Shown here piece by piece: positions 7,990 through 16,007 of a stretch of DNA of 64,000 nt (its first letter is position 1; each line of letters opens with the position of its first letter). The position numbers and the translations under genes are program-made. Under the pieces are notes generated by a model, which saw only the letters and a program-made list of their open reading frames with translations, did not search any database and was not told where the DNA came from. The DNA is from Campylobacter geochelonis (GTDB taxonomy: Bacteria > Campylobacterota > Campylobacteria > Campylobacterales > Campylobacteraceae), in NCBI RefSeq assembly GCF_013201685.1, contig NZ_CP053844.1, forward strand, positions 2,103,962-2,167,961, written 5' to 3'.

Positions 7990-8747
7990 CTTTTATCTGC
8001 TAGAAACTTTCTTTTTGAAAAGAGTGCCAAAATAGAAAAAAACGATAACAAAAGCATAGCATAAAAGCCAATTGCTGGATATGAATGCGTGTTAAACTGC
8101 GCTACTTTGCCATCTCCAAAAGCTGTTGGCATAAATGGTTTTATCTTAAATGCGCCAAATTCTTGCATATTATGCCCATACCAATAAAGCCATCCAGCAT
8201 AACAGGCTATAAAAATCAAAGGAGCGATGATAGGAAGCACCATTAAAAGCGAGTTTGCCCTGCCATCATAGTATAAAAACGCAAGCATACATAAAGTAGA
8301 AATCAAAAGATAGTATGGCGACATCGCTCTTTCAAAATTCCCACCATACTCTACTGCATACATTCCTATATAGTGATTTAGCGTATTCATCTCACTTACA
8401 TCGCCACCATATCCGTCGATATGCACATATAAAGGAACTCCGTTTGGAAATGCCTCTTTTGGATAGTTTGGTGCATCAAGCGAAATCGACCAAACCGGAA
8501 ATGACGCTGGAGCAATCTCGGCGCGTGAAGCTATCATCTTGTTTAAATCACTTGCCGTATCTTTGTCTATCAGGTGGTTTTTATACTGAATTTTTGAGTA
8601 TAAATTCCAAATTTTAACCGCATACGTTGGCACAGCTTCGCCATTTGCTATCTTTTGTGAAACACCGAAAAATCCAAGCGCAGGTATAGTAAAGCACACG
8701 CTCATAATGATAATTGCTATGATGGTGTAAATTTTGTATTTTTGCAT
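7986..8747 (-). CDS. nosB: NosB, membrane protein of clade II nos clusters
   Basis: The protein has 253 residues with an N-terminal membrane segment (about 7-28), a periplasmic domain of some 110 residues, and two or three C-terminal membrane segments. It sits between nosZ and nosD exactly as nosB in Wolinella succinogenes. It is typical of clusters with Sec-dependent NosZ; its biochemical role is not settled. RBS AAGGAG precedes the ATG, just after the nosZ-nosB hairpin. Confidence 0.88.
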   Translation of the reverse strand: MQKYKIYTIIAIIIMSVCFTIPALGFFGVSQKIANGEAVPTYAVKIWNLYSKIQYKNHLIDKDTASDLNKMIASRAEIAPASFPVWSISLDAPNYPKEAFPNGVPLYVHIDGYGGDVSEMNTLNHYIGMYAVEYGGNFERAMSPYYLLISTLCMLAFLYYDGRANSLLMVLPIIAPLIFIACYAGWLYWYGHNMQEFGAFKIKPFMPTAFGDGKVAQFNTHSYPAIGFYAMLLLSFFSILALFSKRKFLADKR

Positions 8748-8761
8748 TTTAGCTCCTTAAA

Positions 8762-8782
8762 TAAGCCCCAAAATGGGGCTTA
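8762..8782 (-). promoter_or_regulatory. intercistronic hairpin between nosZ and nosB
   Basis: TAAGCCCCA pairs with TGGGGCTTA around a 3-base loop, a perfect 9-bp stem right after the nosZ stop. Read on the minus strand it is followed by TTTAAGGAG rather than a long U-tract. It may act as a partial terminator or as a 3' stabiliser that keeps nosZ mRNA in excess over the accessory genes. Confidence 0.65.
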
Positions 8783-8785
8783 AAT

Positions 8786-11377
8786 TTAGTTTAGTCCAGC
8801 GTTTTCGTCAATCCATTTCATATATTCAATGATATCTTTAATCTCGCTATCTTTCATATTTTGATTTGGCATTCTAAGGTTAAAGTAGTTAATGAGCGCT
8901 TTAACATACTCCTCTTCATAGTGTTTTGCAGGATCTTTTATAAAGCTAAATATCCACTCTTCGCCCTTTTCATGCCTTAAAAGCGCACCTGTGATATCTG
9001 GTCCTGAACTTACTTGTCCTATGACATGACAACCATTACAACCACCCTCTAAATAAGCAACCTCGCCTCTAGTTGCAGCTGGGCTCATCGGAGTTGATAG
9101 CTCTCTTACAAGGTTGTTTTTAGCTCTTAGTCCAACATCTGCTGTTTTTACAAGATATTGCCAAACTTGATACTCCCACAAAATAGCGCTATTTAAATCT
9201 TTTGCTTTATAAGCCGCGTCTGCTTTGTCTTTTACCTCTTTGATTTTAGAGTATTGATCAAGTGCGTCTACGACTTGCTCTTTGATTTTTGGATATTTTT
9301 CATACCCTTTTTCAGTTAGAAATTTAACAACAGAGCCGATAACTTCATCGGTTGCTTTGTTTGTTGCTAGAATTTTTTGATACTCTGTTTCAAGTGCTTG
9401 AGGACTTAGGGTTTGAAGCTGCATTTTTTTGGCTGATTCATACTTTTTGTTTGGATCTTTTACATATAAATACCCAAACATCTCAAGGTGAAGTGCTGAA
9501 CAAAACTCAGTGCAGTAGTATGGAAAAACTCCCTCTCTATCTGCTATAAACGTTATACTTGCAGTTTTTCCAGGCTCTGCTGACATATGCACATTATAGT
9601 TATCTATGGCAAAACCGTGAGTCTCATCTTGAGCTCTCTCTAAATTTGTTAGATATATAGTTACGTTATCATCTTTTTGTACTTCGATATGCTCTGGATT
9701 TAAGTGGCTTCTAACTGCTGTCATATAAATTTTAACATTTTTGCCATCTCTTTCAACTCTTTCTTGTCCAGCTAGTGTCATAGCGGGGTGTTGCTTGCCT
9801 GTTCTTGAGTTTGTTCCCATTTTATAAGTTACGGCTGGACTTAGTTTAGATGCTTGTATACTAACAACATCGTGAGGCTCTCCTAGTCCTATTGGTAAAT
9901 CATAAAGCAAATCCATCTTAGCACCGTTTATATCGATAAGCTGATGGTTTTGTGGATGAAGAGGTCCGATTGGGTTGAATCTATCGATTGAGAGTTTATC
10001 AAGCGCTATGGCGTATTTGCCGATAGGCTTTGCTGATTTGCCTTCCATTGTATCAAGATGTCCGATGTTATAATGCACATTTATTCTATCTAGCACTTTT
10101 AAGCTTTTATAATCCCACCTTACAACTTGAGAATCAACATAAAGCGAAGTATAAACAATGCCATCTTTTGAGTCAAACGAACTGTGAAGTGGTCCAAGTC
10201 CAAGCTCAACTTGTCCATGAAGCGTTTTTTTCATATCTAAGACAGGAATGCCATAAGGATCTTTACTTGCAAACTCTTTTTTATCGATTAGCTCTTTGAT
10301 TTTTTTAAAGTCATAAACACTAACATGAGTATCAAGCTTGCCGCCAACTATGATATATCTGCCATCTGGAGTCACATCAACGCCATGAGGGGATTTTGAC
10401 TCTGGGATTAAAAACAACGCACCAGCTTTAACGGCTGCTTCTATGGTGATAACTTTGTGGTTGTTATAAATTTTATAGTTTTTAGAATCTTTTGCTAACT
10501 TTTCTAAAATTTGCCAGTTATAGATGTGAAGATAGTCGGTGTCGTTTCTGCTCATACCAGCTTCCATCGGCGGAAGTCCCTTTTCAATGCCACCTGTATA
10601 CATCTCAGAGTTAAAAGAGTTTGTAAACGCCCAACCCATAGAAATGCCTTTACCCGCGTCACTTAAGTCTTGCATATAAGGTGGAAGCTCAAGGCTAAAT
10701 GACTTATTTACATCGATTCTACCGCTTGCATAGTCAAACTTCCACAGTGTAACCGCGCCACGGTAAACGGCTTCGTATTCTTCGATTGGGTGCCATAAGT
10801 CATCAAGTGGAGCTGCGTATTGGCTAGCTTCGATGACATACTCGGTATTTGGCGTGACAAAACTTCCACCATGCTCGCTTTTTATGATTGGATTTACTAC
10901 TATTTGTGTTGTTTCAAAATCTTTTAAATTTATAACAGCGACTCGTGGGTTTGCTTTATCATTTATAAAAAGATAATCCCCCACATACTCGCCATTTTTC
11001 TCGGTGAAATTTGGGTGGTGAGTATCGCCCCATGTGATGTCTTTACCGTGAATTCTACCTTCGGCTAAAACTGCTTTTGACTCATTATCAAAGCCATATC
11101 CTTGCCACGGCTCAGGTGTAAAAACGCCGATATACTTGTAAATTCTCATCGATGGAACACCATAAACTATCACTTGACCAGATTGTCCACCAGATGAAAA
11201 TACGATAAACTCATCTTTTCTGCCACTTGGCTGATAAGTCTTAGCCGCGGCTAAAACATCTTGCTCTGTTAGCTTTCGCTCTTGCATAATCTTTTGCAAA
11301 TCGCTTTGTCCAAAAGCCGATACCGCAAAAGCGAACAAACAGCCTATTGACAAGACTGCGCGTTTTAAACTTCGCAT
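8786..11377 (-). CDS. nosZ: nitrous oxide reductase, clade II, with C-terminal cytochrome c
   Basis: The protein has 863 residues and reduces N2O to N2 in the periplasm. It has a Sec-type signal peptide (1-23, no twin Arg). The beta-propeller carries CuZ-type His motifs: DTHHPNF (about 118-124), EHGGSF, SPHGVDV, GPLHSSFD and GEPHDV. The CuA site is CTEFCSALHLEM (Cys622 and Cys626) with an upstream His in DETHGF. A fused monohaem domain has CNGCH at 780-784 and a likely Met ligand in RMPNQNM. The ATG has a good RBS (AAAAGGAG). No nosR lies nearby; electrons probably come through NosGH and NosC1/C2. Likely induced without oxygen through the palindrome upstream. Confidence 0.98.
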   Translation of the reverse strand: MRSLKRAVLSIGCLFAFAVSAFGQSDLQKIMQERKLTEQDVLAAAKTYQPSGRKDEFIVFSSGGQSGQVIVYGVPSMRIYKYIGVFTPEPWQGYGFDNESKAVLAEGRIHGKDITWGDTHHPNFTEKNGEYVGDYLFINDKANPRVAVINLKDFETTQIVVNPIIKSEHGGSFVTPNTEYVIEASQYAAPLDDLWHPIEEYEAVYRGAVTLWKFDYASGRIDVNKSFSLELPPYMQDLSDAGKGISMGWAFTNSFNSEMYTGGIEKGLPPMEAGMSRNDTDYLHIYNWQILEKLAKDSKNYKIYNNHKVITIEAAVKAGALFLIPESKSPHGVDVTPDGRYIIVGGKLDTHVSVYDFKKIKELIDKKEFASKDPYGIPVLDMKKTLHGQVELGLGPLHSSFDSKDGIVYTSLYVDSQVVRWDYKSLKVLDRINVHYNIGHLDTMEGKSAKPIGKYAIALDKLSIDRFNPIGPLHPQNHQLIDINGAKMDLLYDLPIGLGEPHDVVSIQASKLSPAVTYKMGTNSRTGKQHPAMTLAGQERVERDGKNVKIYMTAVRSHLNPEHIEVQKDDNVTIYLTNLERAQDETHGFAIDNYNVHMSAEPGKTASITFIADREGVFPYYCTEFCSALHLEMFGYLYVKDPNKKYESAKKMQLQTLSPQALETEYQKILATNKATDEVIGSVVKFLTEKGYEKYPKIKEQVVDALDQYSKIKEVKDKADAAYKAKDLNSAILWEYQVWQYLVKTADVGLRAKNNLVRELSTPMSPAATRGEVAYLEGGCNGCHVIGQVSSGPDITGALLRHEKGEEWIFSFIKDPAKHYEEEYVKALINYFNLRMPNQNMKDSEIKDIIEYMKWIDENAGLN

Positions 11378-11406
11378 CTTAAACTCCTTTTGTGAATTTT
11401 TACTTT

Positions 11407-11447
11407 AGGATACTCTTTTTTATTTAGAAATCGTTGATTTAAATCAA
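11407..11447 (-). promoter_or_regulatory. nosZ promoter with FNR/CRP-family operator
   Basis: The perfect palindrome TTGATTTAAATCAA (11434-11447) matches the FNR-type consensus TTGAT-N4-ATCAA. Read toward nosZ, a -10-like TATCCT lies at 11412-11407, which puts the operator centre near -40.5, the class II activator position. Wolinella controls nos with Crp/Fnr-family regulators (NssA, NssB), so a similar activator is likely. The regulator gene is not in this window. Confidence 0.75.
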
Positions 11448-12160
11448 TAAATTATAAATAAAAAATTTTCTAGCTTCTATAAAATAAAAGAAAAATAGAT
11501 ATATTAAATGTATCTGACTATGTTTTGGCTTTTGTTAAAACAGTTATAAATTTAGACCTGTTTTTTAAAATATCGCTAGAATAGGGCTTTATGCTTTTTA
11601 TATCTTTTTAAATTTTAGTTTTGTTTATAATAAAGATATAAAAATACCAAGCTTTAACATTTAAAGATGTTTATGAATTTGCTGTGTTTTATGAAAAAGC
11701 GTAAAAATGACATAATATAAATTTAAAAATTAAATTCCTTTTGGTAACATTTAGCTTAGGTTTAGCTTAAATTTTGCTATTTTACTGCTCGCGATTTTTT
11801 AAATTTGGTTATAAAAGCTGGATTTGATACTTTGAGTTTGAAATTTAGATATCTTTTAACGCTTTAAATTTACGCTTTGCTCTTTTGTAACCATGCTATT
11901 TTCGTATGTTTTGCTGCTTTAGAAAATATGCGAGCAGTTATAAAAGTGGCGGCTTAACCGACTCTTATAGTATATTTTGCTATTTAAAAATCAAATTTTA
12001 TTTTACTATTTTAGCGAGCAATTCACGTTATTTAGCATTTACGACACTTTTTCTGTTTTTAAAATTTAGAAAGGTTAAAAATGTGAGAATTTCACATCTT
12101 TCGCTTTTAAATAATAATTTTTAAATTTATATTTATTTAAATTTCTAAATTTAGCCAAAT
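11448..12160. other. gene-free AT-rich region between nosZ and the tps/cdi remnants
   Basis: No convincing gene. A plus-strand frame at 11906-12124 lacks an RBS and has no family-like sequence. The segment at 12038-12054 (TTTACGACACTTTTTCTG) matches the sequence just before the gene at 13642, so decayed module-boundary sequence seems to begin here. A 7-bp inverted repeat (GTGAGAATTTCAC) lies near 12082. Confidence 0.4.
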
Positions 12161-12235
12161 ACTCTTTTTTATTCATTTGTTACTTTATCTCTTGTTATTT
12201 GAATTTAAGCTTCTTTTTTGCTGTCTTTTTTGCAA
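12161..12235. repeat. module-boundary direct repeat, copy 1
   Basis: About 75 bases align, with small gaps, to 13649-13724. Shared words include ACTTTATCTCTT / ATTTTATCTCTT, TTATTTGAATTTAAGCTTCTTT / TTATTTAAATTCAAACTTCTT (one base longer than shown in part) and GTCTTTTTT. It covers the 3' end and downstream flank of the immunity-like gene at 12205. Such shared flanks are where toxin-immunity cassettes recombine. Confidence 0.55.
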
Positions 12236-12639
12236 CTAATTTCTGGTTTTTTATATACAAAATCTATATTGAAAAAGTTTTCATCGCCATATGCAACGGC
12301 TACTAAAAGCCTCTTTAATCTTCTGAATCTATCATAAATATTTGGCTCTTTATCTATTATATTTGGATTATTTTTGTATAAAATATCACTATCTATCTTA
12401 ATGAAATCCCATTTTTGAGCTAAGAAAACATCATTGCAAATAGAAAATATTCCTTCCATAATCTCTTGCTTGATAAAAATTTTATTTAAATTTAATCTTA
12501 AAAGCTTTTGCAAATCAGCCTCTAGTTTCCAATATTCATCATCAGACCAAAGGTTATAATTAAGGATTTTGCCTATAAATGAGTTTTCATCATATCTATT
12601 ATCAAATGCAGTATTTCTATAAAAATCAACTAATTTCAT
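12205..12639 (-). CDS. immunity-like protein, paralogue of its upstream neighbour
   Basis: The protein has 144 residues from the ATG at 12639, which has an RBS (AAAGGATAAATTTA) and is preferred over a longer start at 12699. It is clearly paralogous to the 12626-13030 product: SFIGK/SFVGK, WSDDEYWKLEADL/WSDIDYWGLDSDL, MEGIFSICND/FAGIVSIMTD, NIYDRFRRLKRL/DLYSRYERLKVL. The 'W..EYW.L' pattern recalls polymorphic-toxin immunity proteins, possibly the Imm41 type, but I cannot confirm the family. It overlaps its neighbour by 14 bases. The last residues (KKDSKKEA) belong to the boundary repeat. Confidence 0.7.
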   Translation of the reverse strand: MKLVDFYRNTAFDNRYDENSFIGKILNYNLWSDDEYWKLEADLQKLLRLNLNKIFIKQEIMEGIFSICNDVFLAQKWDFIKIDSDILYKNNPNIIDKEPNIYDRFRRLKRLLVAVAYGDENFFNIDFVYKKPEISCKKDSKKEA

Positions 12640-13030
12640 TAAATTTATCCTTTGGATTATACCAAAAATCGATACATTCAAATTCGTGTTTATACACAAT
12701 GCATTCGCATAGCACCTTTAATCTCTCGTATCTACTATATAAATCAGGAATTACGCCATCATCATTTTTAAGATAATATTCATTGTCTATATAAATTTCC
12801 GACTTTTCACAAATTCCGCATATATCTGTCATTATAGATACAATTCCAGCAAAAATATCTTTTGGAAGCTCTTTATTTTTATAATGTTTATAAATTTTAA
12901 CCAAATCACTATCAAGACCCCAATAGTCTATATCAGACCAAACTCCTTGTAGTATAAATTTTCCAACAAAAGAATGAGGGTTAAATTTATCAATCTTTTT
13001 TATATTTTGATAAAATATTTTTAAATTCAT
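12626..13030 (-). CDS. immunity-like protein directly after a toxin tail
   Basis: The protein has 134 residues from ATG 13030; a TTG at 13039 overlapping the upstream stop is the other candidate. It is acidic and aromatic, with SFVGK, WSDIDYWGL and DLYSRYERLKVL shared with the next gene. It starts within 10 bases of the end of a polymorphic-toxin tail, the normal position of the cognate immunity gene. Inference: it neutralises a toxin of the tail type seen at 13036-13302. Confidence 0.72.
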   Translation of the reverse strand: MNLKIFYQNIKKIDKFNPHSFVGKFILQGVWSDIDYWGLDSDLVKIYKHYKNKELPKDIFAGIVSIMTDICGICEKSEIYIDNEYYLKNDDGVIPDLYSRYERLKVLCECIVYKHEFECIDFWYNPKDKFNEIS

Positions 13031-13035
13031 TAATC

Positions 13036-13302
13036 TCAAATTCGTTTCATATCTTTATCAAATGTTCCGTTTCGAGTTTTTTTACTTTCTAGCTTATCTG
13101 GCTTTGAAGCTTCTTTCCAAGCTCCGCCATTATGAGAATCTAAATCTTTAGCAATATAGCTGTTGTCTTTTTTACTCTTTAATTTTACATCTTTTAAATT
13201 TATCAGATTATCACTTGAGGTTTTGTTAAATTTAACTTTATTGTTTTTCTTTTTCTTTAGTTTTTTTGGGTTGCGTTGGTATAAAAAATTTTTCTTTTTC
13301 AT
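13036..13302 (-). pseudogene. toxin C-terminal tail (Ntox21-like), detached
   Basis: The 88-codon frame ends in '[19 protein letters not shown]' then '[21 protein letters not shown]'. This closely resembles the C-terminal toxin domain found in many CdiA/WapA proteins (HNGG.WK....L.SK.TR.GT.D..L.RI, the Ntox21 or 'toxin C-terminal domain' type). The first 20 residues are Lys/Asn-rich and its ATG has no RBS. A one-base change in the A7 run at 13261-13267 would join it in frame to the membrane protein upstream; the parallel repeat copy at 13728-13733 has six. No exoprotein carrier remains, so it is probably an orphan toxin relic. Confidence 0.65.
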
Positions 13303-13642
13303 ATATTTTGTAACTTAAAAATACTATATAAAAAGTAGATATCCAAGCAAATACGCAAGGATATATTAGCCAACCATGAGTTTTTGTCAAAGTAAGATAT
13401 ATAAGTAAAGCAAAAATAGTTAAAATAATTATAGAATATATAAAAATTGACTTAAACTTTTTATAATAGTTGTTTGTAATTTCTAAAATTAATAAATGTA
13501 AAAATGCGCGAAGTAAAAAAAGCCCAACGATAAAAAACAATATCCAATAAAATATCGGATACTCTCTAGAAATATTCCATACATTAGCAGAAAACCAGTT
13601 GCTAAAGCCTTGCTTTATGTTATTTAATATATAATTAATCAT
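13238..13642 (-). CDS. small membrane protein, about three membrane segments
   Basis: The protein has 134 residues with hydrophobic segments at about 30-52, 67-88 and 94-112 and a Lys-rich end ([10 protein letters not shown]). No recognised family. Its 3' end overlaps the toxin-tail frame by 65 bases. It could be a membrane immunity protein (as for membrane-acting toxins) or the N-terminal part of a fusion broken by the A7 run at 13261-13267. The start ATG lies in boundary-repeat sequence (ACGACACTTTTTT just upstream on the plus strand). Confidence 0.55.
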   Translation of the reverse strand: MINYILNNIKQGFSNWFSANVWNISREYPIFYWILFFIVGLFLLRAFLHLLILEITNNYYKKFKSIFIYSIIILTIFALLIYLTLTKTHGWLIYPCVFAWISTFYIVFLSYKIYEKEKFFIPTQPKKTKEKEKQ

Positions 13643-13648
13643 CTACGA

Positions 13649-13742
13649 CACTTTTTTACTTATTTGTTTTATTTTATCTCTTTTTTATTTAAATTCAAAC
13701 TTCTTTGTTGTCTTTTTTACTCTTTAGTTTTTTGGGTTGCGG
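13649..13742. repeat. module-boundary direct repeat, copy 2
   Basis: Bases 13649-13724 align with 12161-12235, and 13715-13742 (TTTAGTTTTTTGGGTTGCG) aligns with 13255-13275 apart from one T. On the minus strand this stretch encodes a tail [15 protein letters not shown], like the [11 protein letters not shown] end of the 13238-13642 protein. The same boundary sequence at three places marks module junctions of a toxin-immunity array. Confidence 0.55.
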
Positions 13743-13750
13743 TTTATCAA

Positions 13751-14005
13751 TCAGTTGCATATATGACATACTTTATTTTCTTTAATATCGCGGAAATTAA
13801 AAACTTCTCTACATCTCATACAAGCCATAAATTCGAGATATTTTTTGCATCATTAAAATTAATATCTGCAAAAATTCTTTGGCTTATATTTAAATTTTTT
13901 CAAAACATCTATTTGGTTTTGATAATATGCCTCTCTTCTTTCGTATTCTGTATCAGACAAATTACCTTTAATCCAATCCAAATCAAAATATTTCATTTTA
14001 TTCAT
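13751..14005 (-). pseudogene. small CxxC...CxxC immunity-like protein, two frameshifts
   Basis: Reading from ATG 14005 or 13996 gives MKYFDLDWIKGNLSDTEYER and continues to KKFKYKPKNF, where the frame breaks at a T5 run (13870-13874). Correcting it, and then the A6 run at 13841-13846, restores 'ADINFNDAKKYLEF', 'MACMRCREVFNFRDIKENK' and 'VCHICN' before a stop. The intact ancestor of about 80 residues would have a two-CxxC zinc-ribbon-like end. It follows a toxin scrap with ATGA overlap, so it is probably a dead immunity gene. Confidence 0.55.
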
Positions 14006-14079
14006 TTGGTAACTTCATCCATTTTTTTAATATCCCTTTCAGTTAAGTCAGCCAAAATACCACGAGTAGGATTATGATA
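14002..14079 (-). pseudogene. toxin tail scrap
   Basis: An open stretch without a start codon reads YHNPTRGILADLTERD then IKKMDEVTK and ends with TGA overlapping the next ATG. It begins directly after the stop of the 14083 gene, in the same frame. This looks like the last 26 residues of a CdiA-CT-type domain, kept because it lies next to the immunity gene. Family not identified. Confidence 0.45.
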
Positions 14080-14082
14080 AAT

Positions 14083-14886
14083 TTATTCTTCCAAACCTAG
14101 CACATCCAATGCTCCATCACCAAACAACCAATTTATATTTCCATCATCCTCCACAAATACAACATTTTTGCCCGATAAAATCTCATCTCTTTTTATTTCT
14201 AATAATTTACCAAATTCATATTTAAAATAGCAAAGGTTTAAATTTGATGAAAAGCACTCTTTTAAACCATTTTTTTTTAAATTTTCTTTCAAATTTTCTA
14301 TAAAATCTTCTTGCGATGTTGTAAAATCTACCAAATCTGTTTTAAATTTAAATTTTTTATCATATACAAACTTAAATATCGTATAAAAAGGCTGCTTTTT
14401 CCATATTAGAAGAATAATCCCACTACAAATATTATCTACTTCTCCAAAGTCCATTTTCCATCTCTGGATAGAAGTATTATCGCTTTTTTCTATAGTAGAA
14501 ATATTATCATTTTTTGTAAAAATTCTATCTAAAAGTAAAATAATACTTAAATACTGCGAGCTATCATTATAGCTTTTGCCTAAATGCCTATCAAAATAAT
14601 ATTCATTTATTTCTTTTGGTAAATTATTAAAATCTCTACATAATATTTCTCTTAACGATATAATATCGGCTTCTACAATGCAGTAGCCTTTGTTTGTTTT
14701 TACTAATTTTTTTTCATAGCATTCATTATGCAAAATTTCATTATAATGCATTTTTGATATAAAGTTTTTAATCTTGTTATTGACAGCTATAATTTCATTA
14801 AATTCATTATAAAAATATTTTAAACTATCTGAATTTTGTTTGTATAAATTAAAAGATGCTTCCAATGAAATATCATCAAGTATCAC
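14083..14886 (-). CDS. acidic hypothetical protein in the toxin-immunity array
   Basis: A frame of 267 codons starting at a GTG without a clear RBS. The same frame stays open upstream (EKYFFEKEYDDKLKIEIN, FHLLNGFNIENIATRFYSV) back to an A7 run at 15029-15035; one extra base there would connect it to an ATG at 15043 and give about 320 residues. So the start shown may be artificial and the gene possibly broken. No family recognised; size, acidity and position suggest an immunity protein. Very low GC. Confidence 0.5.
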   Translation of the reverse strand: MILDDISLEASFNLYKQNSDSLKYFYNEFNEIIAVNNKIKNFISKMHYNEILHNECYEKKLVKTNKGYCIVEADIISLREILCRDFNNLPKEINEYYFDRHLGKSYNDSSQYLSIILLLDRIFTKNDNISTIEKSDNTSIQRWKMDFGEVDNICSGIILLIWKKQPFYTIFKFVYDKKFKFKTDLVDFTTSQEDFIENLKENLKKNGLKECFSSNLNLCYFKYEFGKLLEIKRDEILSGKNVVFVEDDGNINWLFGDGALDVLGLEE

Positions 14887-15066
14887 AGAATAAAATCTTG
14901 TTGCTATATTTTCAATGTTAAAGCCATTTAATAAATGAAATATTGTTATATTTATCTCAATTTTTAATTTATCATCATATTCTTTTTCAAAAAAATATTT
15001 TTCATAAACACTGTTAATTATCGAATGCTTTTTTTAAAATCATACTTAATTAAAATGTTTATCAAA

Positions 15067-15180
15067 CTATTTTTCTATATCTATTTTTTTTAATTTATCT
15101 AATATATCTTTAAATTTTAATAAATTATTATCATAGTCAATAATTAAATTTTTCAAATTTTTTACAATTTTATTTTTCAT
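15067..15180 (-). CDS. 37-residue charged peptide, possible gene remnant
   Basis: ATG at 15180 overlaps the end of a toxin scrap, as immunity genes do. The product MKNKIVKNLKNLIIDYDNN plus LLKFKDILDKLKKIDIEK is Lys/Asp/Leu-rich and helical. It is too short for most immunity proteins and may be only the N-terminus of a decayed one. Confidence 0.3.
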   Translation of the reverse strand: MKNKIVKNLKNLIIDYDNNLLKFKDILDKLKKIDIEK

Positions 15181-15282
15181 TAATACTATGTCCTCCAGAT
15201 TTATCTGTCTTATTTTGTGGTTTTAAATCAATATCAACTTCTGTATATCATTATTAAAAATTGATATAGGCAAAGTTATCAT
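15170..15282 (-). pseudogene. toxin tail scrap with SGGHS motif, frameshifted
   Basis: An ATG at 15282 with an RBS (AAAGGAAAAAATTT) opens MITLPISIFNNDI; after a one-base break the text continues EVDIDLKPQNKTDKSGGHSI and NEK before the stop. 'D-K-S-G-G-H-S' near the C-terminus is typical of tails of filamentous-haemagglutinin-type toxins. It has no carrier protein and cannot be functional as read. Confidence 0.45.
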
Positions 15283-15369
15283 AAATTTTTTCCTTTATTT
15301 AGAATCTGCTTTAGAATGATTCTTGATTACCATTGCGGGTATCTAAATTTTAATGATACAACCATTTAT

Positions 15370-15920
15370 TTATTGATAAAATTTAGATACATAAAAACCA
15401 TTTTTACTTGTTAATTTTGGCATTGAAGAGTAAATTTCATCTAAATTTATAGATTTTATCGACATCTCATTTGCGATATCACCACAAATACCAATAAATT
15501 TCAAATTTTTAGTATTTTTACCTATAAATTTACCTTTAGAAAAATATCCACCTTCAAATCTTTCATAAGAAATATACAATAAAATTGTATTTAAAATATC
15601 TCTTTCATCCATTTTTAATAAATGACAATGTTTTGCTTTGAGTATATCTTTTTTTATGTTAAAAGCTCCAAATGTAAACTTACTATCATATTCTTTTAAA
15701 TCAATATTAAAAATTAAATTATCATCACTTACACTGCCTATAATTGCCACAGCTCTAAAATCACTATTTATTTCGCCAAAAAATCTACCGTAAAACAACT
15801 ACCTTTATAGTTTGCGTATACAAATTTTTTTATCGCATCTGCTACTATCTCTATATTACTTAAAGTTATTTCTGTTTTTTTATAAGAAGTGTTTTTTAGT
15901 TCATATTCATTTATTCGCAC
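15370..15920 (-). pseudogene. immunity-like gene with one frameshift
   Basis: A GTG at 15920 with a good RBS (AAGGAAAAACATA) starts MRINEYELKNTSYKKTEITL and runs to NYKGSCF, where a T4 run (15792-15795) shifts the frame. One more T would continue into YGRFFGEINSDFRAVAII and on to the stop at 15370, giving 183 residues. The downstream part alone is a 142-codon open frame with a TTG start. No family recognised; position suggests immunity. Either a recent pseudogene or a sequence error. Confidence 0.5.
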
Positions 15921-16007
15921 TATGTTTTTCCTTAATTTTAATAAATATTTAATAGCTTTTTTAGTTGCATTTTTTGATATATTTTTTGCGATTTGTCTAT
16001 TTTTAAC

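Noticed and set aside
11906..12124. 72-codon plus-strand frame in the nosZ-tps spacer
   Set aside because: No ribosome-binding site, low-complexity Phe/Leu/Ser content typical of AT-rich noise, and it overlaps module-boundary repeat sequence on the other strand.
12041..12127. A third full boundary-repeat copy
   Set aside because: Only the word ACGACACTTTTT is shared; the following sequence does not align, so it is mentioned only as a short match.
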